Positions 22,156-31,382 are shown, counted from the first letter of the stretch. The stretch is DNA of 64,000 nucleotides from Candidatus Saccharimonadales bacterium (GCA_039928925.1 JBDSSF010000003.1:248001-312000), one strand, 5' to 3'. The notes: a model not told the origin generated them from the sequence alone. Numbers and translations are program-made.

Positions 22156-24279
22156 ATGACAACAATCAACCCTAGTGGCAAGTATATTATTAGCGTTAGC
22201 ACCGAGCTAGCAGGACGTACGCTCACGTTAGAAGTTAATCGTGTGGGATTCCGCACAAGCGCATCTGTGCTCGTTAGATACGGCGAAACCGTCGTTTTAG
22301 GTACTGCAATGGTAGGGAAGAAACCACTGAGCGGTATGGATTATTTCCCACTTTCAATCGATTATGAGGAAAAATTTTATGCAAGCGGTAAAATTAGTGG
22401 TAGCCGTTTTATTAAGCGAGAGGGTCGGCCTAGCGACGAAGCGATACTTATTGGTCGCTTGATTGATCGTCCTATTCGTCCTTTGTTTCCAAAAGGCTAT
22501 CGCCAGGAAGTTCAAAACGTAGCGACTGTTTTATCTATGGATCCAACATTCCGCCCTGATATGGTAGCTATGATTGCCGCCAGTAGCGCACTTATGTTAA
22601 CAGGCGCACCGTTCGATGGTCCTGTTGCTGGGCTAAGGGTTGCTCGTGTTAATGGTGAGTTTAAAGCATTTGCAAGCAATGAAGAACGTGCTAAAAGCGA
22701 TCTGGATATAGTTGTAGCAGGTATTAAAAGTGGTATTACTATGGTTGAAGCTGGTGCTGACGAAGTATCTGAAGAGACGGTAGCTCAGGCACTTGCCTGG
22801 GCGCATGAGCAACTGCAGCCGGCAATCGACTTGCAGCTCGAACTAGCTAAAAAAGTTGGTGTTGAGCCGCTACCTTACGAACTAGTGCTTCCTGAAGATA
22901 GTTTCCAAACTATCGTAGATGAGTGGGTTGAGGGAAAGCTAGGTGAAGACCTTAGAAAGCCATATCCTGAACGTAATGAACTTGTATCAGTTTTACGCAA
23001 TGAATTCCATGCCGCCATGGTTGAGAAGTTTGGTGCGGATGACTATAAGATCCTTCATAGTGAATATGACGAAGCATTTACGATGGCACTACACAAAGAT
23101 GTGCGCCGAGGAATTGTTGAGCACAACCTTCGTCCAGATGGTCGTAAACTCGAGGAGATACGTCAACTAAGTTCAGAAGTGGGCTTGCTACCTCGTGCGC
23201 ATGGTTCATCACTATTTACGCGTGGAGTTACTCAGGGCATGAATATCGTTACGCTCGCCCCACTAAGCTACGCGCAGATGGTTGATAGTATGGAACAAAA
23301 CGATTTTGAACGTCGTTACATGCACCATTACAATGCGCCAGGCTACACAGTTGGTGAAGTTCGTCGACTTGGATCAGCCGGTCGTCGTGAAATCGGTCAT
23401 GGTTATCTCGCAGAAAGAGCTGTTTTGCCGATGCTTCCGTCTGAAGAAGATTTCCCATATGCCATCCGAAGCGTCACTGAGATTATGAGCCAAAATGGAT
23501 CAACTTCCATGGCCGCTACATGTAGCTCAGTACTAGCCCTTATGGATGCTGGTGTCCCTCTTAAGCGACCCGTATCCGGTATTGCAATGGGGCTTATGAT
23601 GGACGGTCATACGCCATATGTTTTGTCGGATATTGCTGACGCTGAAGATTTTGCAGGTGATATGGACTTTAAGGTTACGGGTACATCTGAAGGTATTACC
23701 GCAATCCAAATGGATATGAAAGTTCACGGTCTACCTGTTGAAATCCTTGAAAAAGCACTCCAGGCTTCAAAACCAGGCCGTGCACATATTTTGAAGCACA
23801 TGCTTGAAACACTTGCTGCCCCTCGCGGAGCACTTTCTCAGTACGCACCACGTATTGAAAAGATAAAAATTAACCCAGACAAGATCGGTGCAGTCATTGG
23901 TAAAGGTGGAGAGGTTATCAATAAGATTACCGCTGAAACTGGTGCTCAGATCGATATTAAAGACGACGGACTTATTACTGTTGCAGCTGTTGATACTGCG
24001 AGTATCGAGAAAGCACTTAACTGGATTAAAGCCCTCACTGAGGAGCCAGAAGTCGGGCGTATTTACGAAGGTAAAGTTGTAACTATTAAAGATTTTGGTG
24101 CATTTGTGAACATTTTGCCAGGCATTGACGGTATGTTGCATATTAGTGAATTATCAAATGAACGAGTTGAGCGTGTTGAAGACGTTCTTCAAGAGGGTCA
24201 AATCCTTAATGTTAAATTGACAGGAATTGATGATCGTGGACGCTTGAGCCTCTCCATTCGAGACATCGAACAGTCTTAA
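22156..24279 (+). CDS. pnp: Polyribonucleotide nucleotidyltransferase
   Basis: PNPase, a phosphorolytic 3'-5' exoribonuclease, 707 residues, the usual size. It has two RNase PH-like domains (GKYIISVSTELAGRTLTLE; and FTRGVTQGMNIVTLAP, MEQNDFERRYMHHYNAP with FxxxYNxP features), GSTSMAATCSSVLALMDAGV and the FKVTGTSEGITAIQMDMK core. A KH domain follows (IGAVIGKGGEVINKITAETGA) and then an S1 domain (GRIYEGKVVTIKDFGAFVNILPGIDGMLHISE). It is the main degradative exonuclease in a window that also encodes two RNase J proteins. Confidence 0.97.
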   Translation: MTTINPSGKYIISVSTELAGRTLTLEVNRVGFRTSASVLVRYGETVVLGTAMVGKKPLSGMDYFPLSIDYEEKFYASGKISGSRFIKREGRPSDEAILIGRLIDRPIRPLFPKGYRQEVQNVATVLSMDPTFRPDMVAMIAASSALMLTGAPFDGPVAGLRVARVNGEFKAFASNEERAKSDLDIVVAGIKSGITMVEAGADEVSEETVAQALAWAHEQLQPAIDLQLELAKKVGVEPLPYELVLPEDSFQTIVDEWVEGKLGEDLRKPYPERNELVSVLRNEFHAAMVEKFGADDYKILHSEYDEAFTMALHKDVRRGIVEHNLRPDGRKLEEIRQLSSEVGLLPRAHGSSLFTRGVTQGMNIVTLAPLSYAQMVDSMEQNDFERRYMHHYNAPGYTVGEVRRLGSAGRREIGHGYLAERAVLPMLPSEEDFPYAIRSVTEIMSQNGSTSMAATCSSVLALMDAGVPLKRPVSGIAMGLMMDGHTPYVLSDIADAEDFAGDMDFKVTGTSEGITAIQMDMKVHGLPVEILEKALQASKPGRAHILKHMLETLAAPRGALSQYAPRIEKIKINPDKIGAVIGKGGEVINKITAETGAQIDIKDDGLITVAAVDTASIEKALNWIKALTEEPEVGRIYEGKVVTIKDFGAFVNILPGIDGMLHISELSNERVERVEDVLQEGQILNVKLTGIDDRGRLSLSIRDIEQS

Positions 24280-24296
24280 GGTCTGTACTAGTTTGG

Positions 24297-24302
24297 TATA
24301 AT
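24297..24302 (+). promoter_or_regulatory. -10 element of the small membrane protein gene
   Basis: TATAAT about 68 nt before the ATG at 24371; the gene therefore has a leader, with a strong ribosome site. Confidence 0.45.
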
Positions 24303-24370
24303 AGGTCGAGAGTGATAAACACATTCTAAGTTCTCCATTGAATAATTTAATTAATCAGGAGGTCACACAG

Positions 24371-24571
24371 ATGTTACAATCAGTAAATTCTCAAGATAAA
24401 AATGCACAAATTGCACTAGGAACAGGATCGGCAGTTATTGCTCTTGGAGCCGTAATGATCAGCGTAGGTGAAGGTTCAGGCGGTTGGATCATAGGTGTTA
24501 TCATGATGATCGCTGGAGCTATTCTCGTAGGTATGGGACTTGCAGTCAGTAATAAAAACAAGAAAAAATAA
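24371..24571 (+). CDS. Small two-helix membrane protein, unknown function
   Basis: A 66-residue protein with two adjacent hydrophobic segments (IALGTGSAVIALGAVMISVG and GGWIIGVIMMIAGAILVGMG) separated by a short Glu/Gly turn, and a basic C-terminal tail (NKNKKK). The start at 24371 is set by the best Shine-Dalgarno site in the window (AGGAGGT, 7 nt away); an in-frame TTG at 24338 is rejected. Helical hairpins of this type include holins, toxin-like peptides and small membrane regulators; no specific call is possible. A hairpin follows the gene. Confidence 0.6.
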   Translation: MLQSVNSQDKNAQIALGTGSAVIALGAVMISVGEGSGGWIIGVIMMIAGAILVGMGLAVSNKNKKK

Positions 24572-24594
24572 ATCAATGTAACTTGAACAAATCA

Positions 24595-24625
24595 GAGCAG
24601 GGATGTGCCTGGCATATGTCTGCTC
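24595..24625 (+). other. Long hairpin after the small membrane protein gene
   Basis: GAGCAG/CTGCTC plus ATGTGCC/GGCATAT (one G-U) form a two-part stem of 13 bp. No U-run follows, so it is either a weak terminator or a stable 3' RNA structure. Confidence 0.45.
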
Positions 24626-24701
24626 GAATTTGGCCAAGATAATCTTGAGCTAATCTATAATTAAACTTCTCCTCTTTTAAGTAGAGGTATATTGATATCT
24701 C

Positions 24702-26096
24702 ATGATGTCAGATAAGGAAAAAATGAAAAAAAATATATTAAAAATTACACCACTTGGTGGACAAAATGGCATTGGTGAAAAAAACATGATTATTGTCGAG
24801 ACGGAACGAGATGCCATTGTGCTTGATTGTGGTATGGAGTTAGGCTTAAACATTCCAGGTATCAATTACGCTGTTCCAAATGTTGAGTATCTGCGAAGTA
24901 TACGGCATAAGTTACGTGGATACGTTATCAGCCATGGCCATCTTGACCATATCGGTGGCTTACCGCACATTGTACCGACATGTCCTGCGCCTATATTCGG
25001 TAGCCAATTTACCATTGGTATGGTTCGAGCACAATTTGATAAGACTAGGGGCAATTTCACACCTACATTTCATGTATTACAGATGGATAGTCACGAACAG
25101 CATCACATGGGTGATTTTATTATTGAGCTGATTCGCGTGACTCACTCCGTACCGGAGTCATCTGCAATTGTGCTCGAGACGCCAGCGGGACGCATTATTA
25201 ATACTGGTGATTTTCGGCTCGACCCTGAACCACTCGACTCTATGCCATCAGACATCGAGCGTCTAAAACGACTAGGGGATGAGGGAGTGCTACTGTTGAT
25301 GAGTGAAAGTACGTACACAAACAAACCTGGCCGTACGCCAACTGAGCATACACTTCAAGATAGTTTTTACGATCTTATCGGTCGTACGAGCGGTCGAATA
25401 TTTGTCGCAGTGTTCTCTTCTAATATGAACCGTGTACAGATGACAATCAATGCGGCAGTAAAATATGGACGTAAAGTTGCTCTCGATGGTCGAAGTATGA
25501 TGGCGACAGCAGAACTTGCTGTACGACTAGGGAATCTCAAAATTCCAAAGGGAACGCTCATTCTACTCAAGGATGCAAGTAAGGTTCCTGACGACGAGCT
25601 ACTCATAATGTGCACGGGTGGTCAAGGTGAGCCTGGTGCAGCTATGACTCGACTGAGTAGAGGTGAGCACAAAGTATTATCGCTCAAAAAAGGTGATAAC
25701 GTCGTGATTAGTAGCTCACCGATTCCAGGTAATGAAGTGAGCTATCAACGGCTTGGTGATGATGTAACTCGCATGGGTGCTAAAGTCTATCGTCACCCAA
25801 CACACGACGTTGACGGGTGCGGGCCTCTTCATGTTTCAGGACACGCGAACCGTGACGAACACCGGGAAATGATCGAACTTGTTCGCCCCCGTTTTCTCAT
25901 GCCAATCTACGGCGGTGCGCTTAGCCGTGAATATCACCGAGACATAGGTATACAGACCGGCTTGAAGAATGATCAGATTATCATGGCGCATAACGGTGAC
26001 ATTATCGTATTTGATAATAAAGGAGAATACGCGCACGAGGGTACCGTAAATAGTGGGGCAAGCCTTGTTGATGGTAACGGAAAAATCTGCCGTTAG
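24702..26096 (+). CDS. Ribonuclease J paralogue, short form
   Basis: A metallo-beta-lactamase/beta-CASP ribonuclease of 464 residues. The metal motif HGHLDHIGG is near residue 78, with VTHSVPES and NTGDFR following; the beta-CASP part has SSNMNRVQMTI, CTGGQGEPGAAMTRLSRGEH, SSSPIPGNE and HVSGHANRDEH. It lacks the C-terminal domain of full-length RNase J and the N-terminal extension of the paralogue at 29023. The start is uncertain: ATGs at 24702 and 24705 lie behind TATATT, and an ATG at 24723 has AAGGA upstream. It probably acts in 5'-end-dependent mRNA decay or rRNA maturation. Confidence 0.87.
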   Translation: MMSDKEKMKKNILKITPLGGQNGIGEKNMIIVETERDAIVLDCGMELGLNIPGINYAVPNVEYLRSIRHKLRGYVISHGHLDHIGGLPHIVPTCPAPIFGSQFTIGMVRAQFDKTRGNFTPTFHVLQMDSHEQHHMGDFIIELIRVTHSVPESSAIVLETPAGRIINTGDFRLDPEPLDSMPSDIERLKRLGDEGVLLLMSESTYTNKPGRTPTEHTLQDSFYDLIGRTSGRIFVAVFSSNMNRVQMTINAAVKYGRKVALDGRSMMATAELAVRLGNLKIPKGTLILLKDASKVPDDELLIMCTGGQGEPGAAMTRLSRGEHKVLSLKKGDNVVISSSPIPGNEVSYQRLGDDVTRMGAKVYRHPTHDVDGCGPLHVSGHANRDEHREMIELVRPRFLMPIYGGALSREYHRDIGIQTGLKNDQIIMAHNGDIIVFDNKGEYAHEGTVNSGASLVDGNGKICR

Positions 26097-26098
26097 AT

Positions 26099-26851
26099 CT
26101 AAAGACTTTTTAGGTCTGCAACGATCTTTTTTAGGTTAGCCGCAGAGTTTTCAAGTGAAGTGTGGTTTGTCTTTAGCTGATCACGATACGTAGACATCAC
26201 ACTGTGATCGCTGTTGTAGTCACTCGGTTGAAGTGCTAGTAGTTTTGTCTTTAGGCTTTCTGATACATTCGTAGAATTTTTGGCTATTGCTTTGACTGAT
26301 ATGAGACGTGCTTCAAGATCGGTATTAGCTTTCTTGGCATCAAGAGCTGTCTGGATCTTTGCTATGATTGCCAGCTGTTTTTCAGCAATAACTTGCTGGT
26401 TATCGTTACTCGCAATGAGACGTACTTTTGGTCCAATCAGCGCGTACACTCTATAGCCAGTTATGATTGATTGCACATCAGTCCGGGCATCAGAAAGAGT
26501 TGAGTCGTTAGAAAGTTTAGTATTTAGGTCAGTCAGACCAGACACTGTCGATGCTACTTCAGCCGTCAGTGATGTTTTATCTTCAGTAGATAACTTCGAT
26601 GTACCTGATATCACACTTGTCAGGGTATTTAAGGAAACTAATCGGCGATTAATTTCTGCAGACCCCCGCGTCTCTAAGTTTGTGAGTCGCGTTTGATCAT
26701 TCGTAGTGGTTTGAGTTTGGCTTGTTTTACATGCCGTTGAATCCGTAGTCTTTGGACATGATTCAGATACGCTAACTGCGTGAACTGCTGGTGTAAGTAC
26801 TGTCGCGAGAGTTATGATTAGAGTGATGATTTTGAGAGAAAGTTTTTTCAT
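26099..26851 (-). CDS. Exported helical protein, unknown function
   Basis: A 250-residue protein with a clear signal peptide (KKLSLKIITLIITLATVLT, predicted cleavage after PAVHA near residue 25). The mature part is helical and heptad-like, rich in Leu, Thr, Lys and Ser, with a Cys pair close to the N-terminus (ESCPKTTDSTACK). No catalytic motif is visible. The upstream gene at 26864-27166 is separated by 12 nt and probably forms an operon with it; both look like cell-surface proteins. Confidence 0.6.
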   Translation of the reverse strand: MKKLSLKIITLIITLATVLTPAVHAVSVSESCPKTTDSTACKTSQTQTTTNDQTRLTNLETRGSAEINRRLVSLNTLTSVISGTSKLSTEDKTSLTAEVASTVSGLTDLNTKLSNDSTLSDARTDVQSIITGYRVYALIGPKVRLIASNDNQQVIAEKQLAIIAKIQTALDAKKANTDLEARLISVKAIAKNSTNVSESLKTKLLALQPSDYNSDHSVMSTYRDQLKTNHTSLENSAANLKKIVADLKSL

Positions 26852-26863
26852 GGCTATTAATTC

Positions 26864-27166
26864 CTATTCGCTAATTGTCGATGCTTGATCGTTAAGGCTT
26901 GTATCAGCCGATATCATATTGTTTGTATCCTGCTGCATTGAGGCGTCAATTTTGTTAAGGTCACTCGTTAGGTCAGTGTATGTTGGTGCTATAGGTGTTG
27001 TCGCTACTGGAGGTGCTTCTGTTGGGGTTGCAGTGCTCGCTAGTGGTCTTTGCTGTGTAGATTTCAACGTTACGATAGTACCAGTGGCACTAAAAGATAC
27101 CAGTACAAGCGCACCTGCAATGAGTATGATTTTTTTTGATAATAACGTTTGCATAGTTCGTTGCAT
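26864..27166 (-). CDS. Small membrane-anchored protein, unknown function
   Basis: About 100 residues: a basic N-terminus, one membrane helix (IILIAGALVLVSFSATGTIV), a Pro/Thr-rich linker (TPTEAPPVATTPIAPT) and a polar helical end with Asp and Met repeats. The start is uncertain among GTG 27178, ATG 27166 and ATG 27154. It precedes the exported helical protein at 26099-26851 in the same direction. Confidence 0.5.
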   Translation of the reverse strand: MQRTMQTLLSKKIILIAGALVLVSFSATGTIVTLKSTQQRPLASTATPTEAPPVATTPIAPTYTDLTSDLNKIDASMQQDTNNMISADTSLNDQASTISE

Positions 27167-27295
27167 AGGGCAACTCACTTTCTTGTTTTTATGTTTATTT
27201 ATTATGTACTTCTATTGTAGACCAGGCCTGCGTTTATACAATAGACTGAGCGCACATTTGTTCAAAAGAATTTCTAAAAGGTTCTTCTATAGCAG

Positions 27296-28141
27296 CTAAA
27301 GTTCTTTTCGAGGATTTGTATGCCTAGTTGAAAAAGGCTGTGATATATCATCCCCTAAATTAGTAATACTTTTATATGCATCAAGCTTTCCAGTTTGAAG
27401 AGTATAAATAAGTAGTCGAATCTTATTTATTGAATCATCAAAGTCGTAGAAGCCTCTTCTAACATCTAAATTGTTATAGGAAAGGATTGCCTGTAAGGCA
27501 AGCTCTCGTTCGAGTTTCTCTACAGCATCTGTAAATTTATCTGGTGAATCAACCACGCTCTCATCCGTATGCTCTACCTTTAGTGGAGCGATAATGTGTG
27601 AATCACCATCAAATGATTCATCCGCGGGTATTCTAATACCTTCGCCTTGCTGAGAGAGGTGCATATCATCAGTTGATATTTGACAGATTGTGTCACCATA
27701 CAGTTTTAATTCATAATCATTTGCTACCGTAATAAACTTCAAACCACTCTGAGATACTTGATAGGTACTTGTTTGAGTTTCAGTTAAACCGCTTTCATCA
27801 GGCACATCAGATATCTCTTCTAAAGTGTCCTCTTCAAGATGCGCAATATAGCGGTATGGAACATCGCCAATGTCTGTTACGGTAGATGCTCGAACGGTAA
27901 AATCGTAACTTGGCTTTTTTCGAATTCCAAGAGATCGAAATGCGTAGAAGACGAGTTTTAGTTTGACTTCAGACGTACTTGAGTTTGGATCCTGCATATA
28001 GAAGGATTTACTCGTGTCGACACGGCTCATGTGATTACGTTGAAACCCGGGTGAAAGAGAAAATGCGTAATCTTTTAAATCACGAATTAAACGAGCTGCT
28101 TGATGTTTTTGAAATACTTCTAGATCTTCTGGGGCGGGCAT
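27296..28141 (-). CDS. Protein of unknown function
   Basis: A soluble 281-residue protein with no recognised domain, signal peptide or membrane helix. The first part is basic and helical (FQKHQAARLIRDLKDYAF), the middle is strand-rich and acidic (VPYRYIAHLEEDTLEEI; GDTICQISTDDMHLSQ), and the end is helical (AVEKLERELALQAILSYNNLD). It is divergent from the UDG gene, with 156 nt between them. The gene ends about 120 nt away from the start of 26864-27166 and is probably a separate transcript. Confidence 0.55.
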   Translation of the reverse strand: MPAPEDLEVFQKHQAARLIRDLKDYAFSLSPGFQRNHMSRVDTSKSFYMQDPNSSTSEVKLKLVFYAFRSLGIRKKPSYDFTVRASTVTDIGDVPYRYIAHLEEDTLEEISDVPDESGLTETQTSTYQVSQSGLKFITVANDYELKLYGDTICQISTDDMHLSQQGEGIRIPADESFDGDSHIIAPLKVEHTDESVVDSPDKFTDAVEKLERELALQAILSYNNLDVRRGFYDFDDSINKIRLLIYTLQTGKLDAYKSITNLGDDISQPFSTRHTNPRKEL

Positions 28142-28228
28142 AACTGTGTAGACTATTAGTTGATGTAGAAAGTCTATTCTTTAGAGTTATAAATTGCAAG
28201 CATAAGTGAACTGTCCCAATGGCTTTGG

Positions 28229-28286
28229 TATACTATCTAGGGTAGTATGTAATATAAGTTACTCAGTCAAGCACTAGTCAGTAACT
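28229..28286 (+). promoter_or_regulatory. Promoter and two inverted repeats before the UDG gene
   Basis: The -10 TATACT (28229-28234, preceded by TGG) overlaps the inverted repeat ATACTA/TAGTAT (28230-28235 and 28243-28248). A second hairpin AGTTACT/AGTAACT (28257-28263 and 28280-28286) lies in the leader. An operator over the -10 is a reasonable reading. Confidence 0.45.
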
Positions 28287-28297
28287 GAAAGTTCACC

Positions 28298-28870
28298 ATG
28301 GATAAACAAGCTCAGATTGATCAGCTAAAAGCAGATATTTTAGAAAAAAATATTTGTTCAGAACTTGCCGCTCAGGCAACGAATCTTGTAATTGGTGATG
28401 GCAGTCTTGATGCCGAGATTGTTTTTATTGGTGAAGCACCAGGAAAGAACGAAGACGAGCAAGGCTTACCATTCGTGGGAGCATCAGGTAAGTTTTTAAA
28501 TGACATGTTATCCCAAGCTGGTATGGTGCGATCCGATGTCTATATCACTAATATCGTAAAGTATCGGCCACCAAATAATCGTGATCCTTCACCAGACGAA
28601 AAAAAGGCCTTTTGGCCGTACTTATTAAAACAACTTCAGATTATTCAACCAAAAGTTGTCATTACACTCGGCCGTCACAGTATGGAGTATTTTTTACCCG
28701 AGATGAAAATTAGTCAAATTCATGGTCAGACAAAACGTATACAATTTGGTGATAGCAAACTTGTTATCGTACCGCTATATCATCCGGCCGCAGCGTTATA
28801 TAATGGCAGCCTTCGACAGACTTTGATCGAAGACTTCCTTAGTGTTCCTGAGATCATAAAAGCTCTGTAA
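28298..28870 (+). CDS. Uracil-DNA glycosylase, family 4-like, without Fe-S cysteines
   Basis: A 190-residue uracil-DNA glycosylase removing deaminated cytosine. Family-4 motifs are clear: FIGEAPGKNEDEQGLPFVGASG (motif 1, given in part), YITNIVKYRPPNNRDP and LYHPAAALY with the C-terminal His. Family 4 normally has four Cys binding a 4Fe-4S cluster. Here the KCRPPxNR Cys is Tyr, the Cys before the PYL segment is replaced (KAFWPYL), and only one Cys remains near the N-terminus (NICSEL). It therefore should not hold a cluster. The promoter region carries inverted repeats. Confidence 0.88.
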   Translation: MDKQAQIDQLKADILEKNICSELAAQATNLVIGDGSLDAEIVFIGEAPGKNEDEQGLPFVGASGKFLNDMLSQAGMVRSDVYITNIVKYRPPNNRDPSPDEKKAFWPYLLKQLQIIQPKVVITLGRHSMEYFLPEMKISQIHGQTKRIQFGDSKLVIVPLYHPAAALYNGSLRQTLIEDFLSVPEIIKAL

Positions 28871-28872
28871 TA

Positions 28873-28901
28873 TTGCCCCAGAGTGCACCTTTTGGTATAA
28901 T
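28873..28901 (+). promoter_or_regulatory. Promoter of the long RNase J gene
   Basis: TTGCCC (28873-28878), 17-nt spacer, TGG-TATAAT (28896-28901). It leaves a leader of about 115 nt before the ATG at 29023, the second longest in the window, with no well-spaced ribosome site. Confidence 0.7.
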
Positions 28902-29022
28902 AGATAAGACTCGAGGAGAGGGAATGCTCACGATATATGCTTTCACGTTCCATCTCATCACTTATATTCAATCGAAACTAACGTATTACTAGCACCGCAA
29001 GAAAGGTTTTAAAACAATACAC

Positions 29023-31221
29023 ATGGGACAACGAAGAACTGGAAGCGTCCAAGGAGACGATCAATCGAAACGACCACAAGGTCAACAACGACCAAAATCA
29101 AATAATACTATCTTAAACAGCACAACGACACGTAAGGGCGAAGTTTTTCGTGCTCAACGTCGTACAAGTGAGAGTGTTAATCTACGTGCAAGCCAGCACA
29201 TGATAAATATTCCTGTTAACAAGTCGGTATATAACGGCTATGGCGGTCGTCAATTTAGCTTGGCTGACCAAAAAGGTAAGCCACGTGATAATGGTGCGCC
29301 AAAGCTAAGGATTATGCCAATCGGTGGCCTTGGCGAAATGGGCATCGGTAAAAACTGTATGGCAATTGAGTATGATAACGATATTATCGTGATTGATATG
29401 GGCTTCTTATTCCCAGGGGCGGACTATCCTGGAATCAACTACATTATTCCTGACGTCAGCTACCTTGAAGAGAATAAACATAAAATTCGAGGAATTGTAT
29501 TTACGCACGGACACCTCGATCACATCGGTGCTTTCCGCCACATTATAGATAAAATTCCAGCACCTGTTTTCGGTAGCAAGTTCACACTTGGTATGGTGAA
29601 GCGGACAATGGAAGAGGCGACAACTGACTATGAACCCGAATATAACGAACTCGATCCCGAAACACATGAACGCGTACAGCTAGGTGACAGTTTTAATATT
29701 GAACTAGTACGCGTCAATCACTCAATTCCTGATGCGACAGCAGTTGTTATCCGTACACCGCTAGGTGTCCTAATTGATACTGGTGACTGGCGATTTGAAA
29801 CAGCACCAGTTGATGGTAAAAAGTTTGATATTGAGCGTATGACTGAAATCGCCACGACTGAAGGCATTCTTATGCTCATGAATGAGTCAACAAACTGTGA
29901 ATCTGAAGGTACTCATGAACATGGGGAGCCTGAAGTCCAGGTATCAATGGGTCAAGTTATGGATAAATATGCTAATAGTCGTCTGATTATGAGTTGTTTC
30001 TCCTCACAGATTCACCGTATGCAGGGTATCCTAGAAGAAGCTAAAAAACATGACCGTAAAGTAGCTTTTGCTGGCTACTCGATGATTCAAAACCTCGAAG
30101 TTGCCCTTCGTGCCGGCGTTATCAAGGTTCCAAAAGACACAGTTGTTAAAATGGAAGATGTTGTGAAATTACCTGACGGCAAAGTAACAATTATCTGTAC
30201 TGGTTCACAGGGTGAATTTAATGCTGTACTAAACCGCATGGCAAGTGGATCACATAAATTTATCAAGATTAAAAACTCCGACGTTATTGTGTTTAGCTCA
30301 AATGCAATTCCTGGTAACGAAAAGTATGTTGTGCGTACTGTTGATGGGTTAATGCGAGAGGGTAGTGATGTTATCCAAAACGGTAAGACTCACTTAACTG
30401 GCATCGGACCACTTCACCTTTCAGGACATGGCTATTATGACGATCACGTCAAACTAATCACTGCACTTAATCCAAAGTACTACCTTCCAATTCATGGTGA
30501 GTTTCATATGCTTCATCACAACGCAGTTCTTGCCGAGAAAGAGTGTGGTATTCCAAGAGATAACATTTTCGTGTGTGACAGCGGTGATGTAATTGAAATC
30601 ACTACTGAGGGCGCTAAGAAAAACGGCCGTATCCCAGTAGGTGGTCTCATGTATGATGACAGCGGTGCTATTGTTTCTGAAGTTGTTCTAAAAGACCGTA
30701 TACACATGGCTGGTGAAGGTATGTTCGTTGTTGTTCTCACATTAGCACGGGGCAGCGGACGTCTCATGACAAGCCCCGATATCATTTCAAGAGGTTTCAT
30801 TTACTTACGTGATAGTGAAGAGCTAATGGGAATGATTCGTCAGTATCTAAAACAGAAAGTTTCACGCATTGGCGGAAAGCGCTTTGATATGGATGTTCTC
30901 AAGAAAGAACTCAAAGATGAGATCACTCATATCCTTTACGATCAAACCCGTCGTACGCCAATCGTTATTCCTGTCATTAATGAGATTGGCGGAAGTGGTG
31001 GCGGTAATGGTCAAAATCGCCCTCAACAGGGCCAAGATGGTCGTCCGCAAGGCGATAATCGACGCCCTGCACCAGTTGGTGGTAACAGCTTCCGAGTTGA
31101 ACATCCAGCAAATGAAGATCAATCTACATCTCAGCCTACATCTCGTAATTTTCCAGAGAGACAGGTTCCTGACACTGAAGCTATTGAGCCAAAAAGCTCA
31201 ATTGATACACGTGGTTACTAA
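29023..31221 (+). CDS. rnj: Ribonuclease J, long form with disordered ends
   Basis: A 732-residue RNase J. Residues 1-95 are a basic, Gln/Arg/Ser-rich disordered extension. The catalytic part has LRIMPIGGLGEMGIGKN, VFTHGHLDHIGA near residue 160, VNHSIPDA and DTGDWRFE, then beta-CASP segments (SCFSSQIHRMQGI, CTGSQGEFNAVLNRMASG, SSNAIPGNE, HLSGHGYYDD). The C-terminal domain is present (to about 660) and is followed by a Gly/Gln/Asn-rich tail of about 70 residues. The disordered ends could bind RNA or scaffold a degradosome, as tails do in RNase E; this is inference. Confidence 0.93.
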   Translation: MGQRRTGSVQGDDQSKRPQGQQRPKSNNTILNSTTTRKGEVFRAQRRTSESVNLRASQHMINIPVNKSVYNGYGGRQFSLADQKGKPRDNGAPKLRIMPIGGLGEMGIGKNCMAIEYDNDIIVIDMGFLFPGADYPGINYIIPDVSYLEENKHKIRGIVFTHGHLDHIGAFRHIIDKIPAPVFGSKFTLGMVKRTMEEATTDYEPEYNELDPETHERVQLGDSFNIELVRVNHSIPDATAVVIRTPLGVLIDTGDWRFETAPVDGKKFDIERMTEIATTEGILMLMNESTNCESEGTHEHGEPEVQVSMGQVMDKYANSRLIMSCFSSQIHRMQGILEEAKKHDRKVAFAGYSMIQNLEVALRAGVIKVPKDTVVKMEDVVKLPDGKVTIICTGSQGEFNAVLNRMASGSHKFIKIKNSDVIVFSSNAIPGNEKYVVRTVDGLMREGSDVIQNGKTHLTGIGPLHLSGHGYYDDHVKLITALNPKYYLPIHGEFHMLHHNAVLAEKECGIPRDNIFVCDSGDVIEITTEGAKKNGRIPVGGLMYDDSGAIVSEVVLKDRIHMAGEGMFVVVLTLARGSGRLMTSPDIISRGFIYLRDSEELMGMIRQYLKQKVSRIGGKRFDMDVLKKELKDEITHILYDQTRRTPIVIPVINEIGGSGGGNGQNRPQQGQDGRPQGDNRRPAPVGGNSFRVEHPANEDQSTSQPTSRNFPERQVPDTEAIEPKSSIDTRGY

Positions 31222-31242
31222 GACATAGTTCTAGTTTGTAAA

Positions 31243-31277
31243 ATGAAAAGAGCCTGCCAATGCGAGGCTCTTTTCAT
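31243..31277 (+). terminator. Intrinsic terminator of the long RNase J gene
   Basis: ATGAAAAGAGCCT (31243-31255) and AGGCTCTTTTCAT (31265-31277) form a perfect 13-bp stem with a 9-nt loop; the T4 run lies in the right arm. Confidence 0.85.
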
Positions 31278-31382
31278 CTACTGATAAACCATAAGGATAT
31301 TGCAATTTGCTGTAAAATCTGCTACAATATACCTATGGAATCGCTTTTATCATCTAACAGATAAGCGTATACTAAAACAGTT

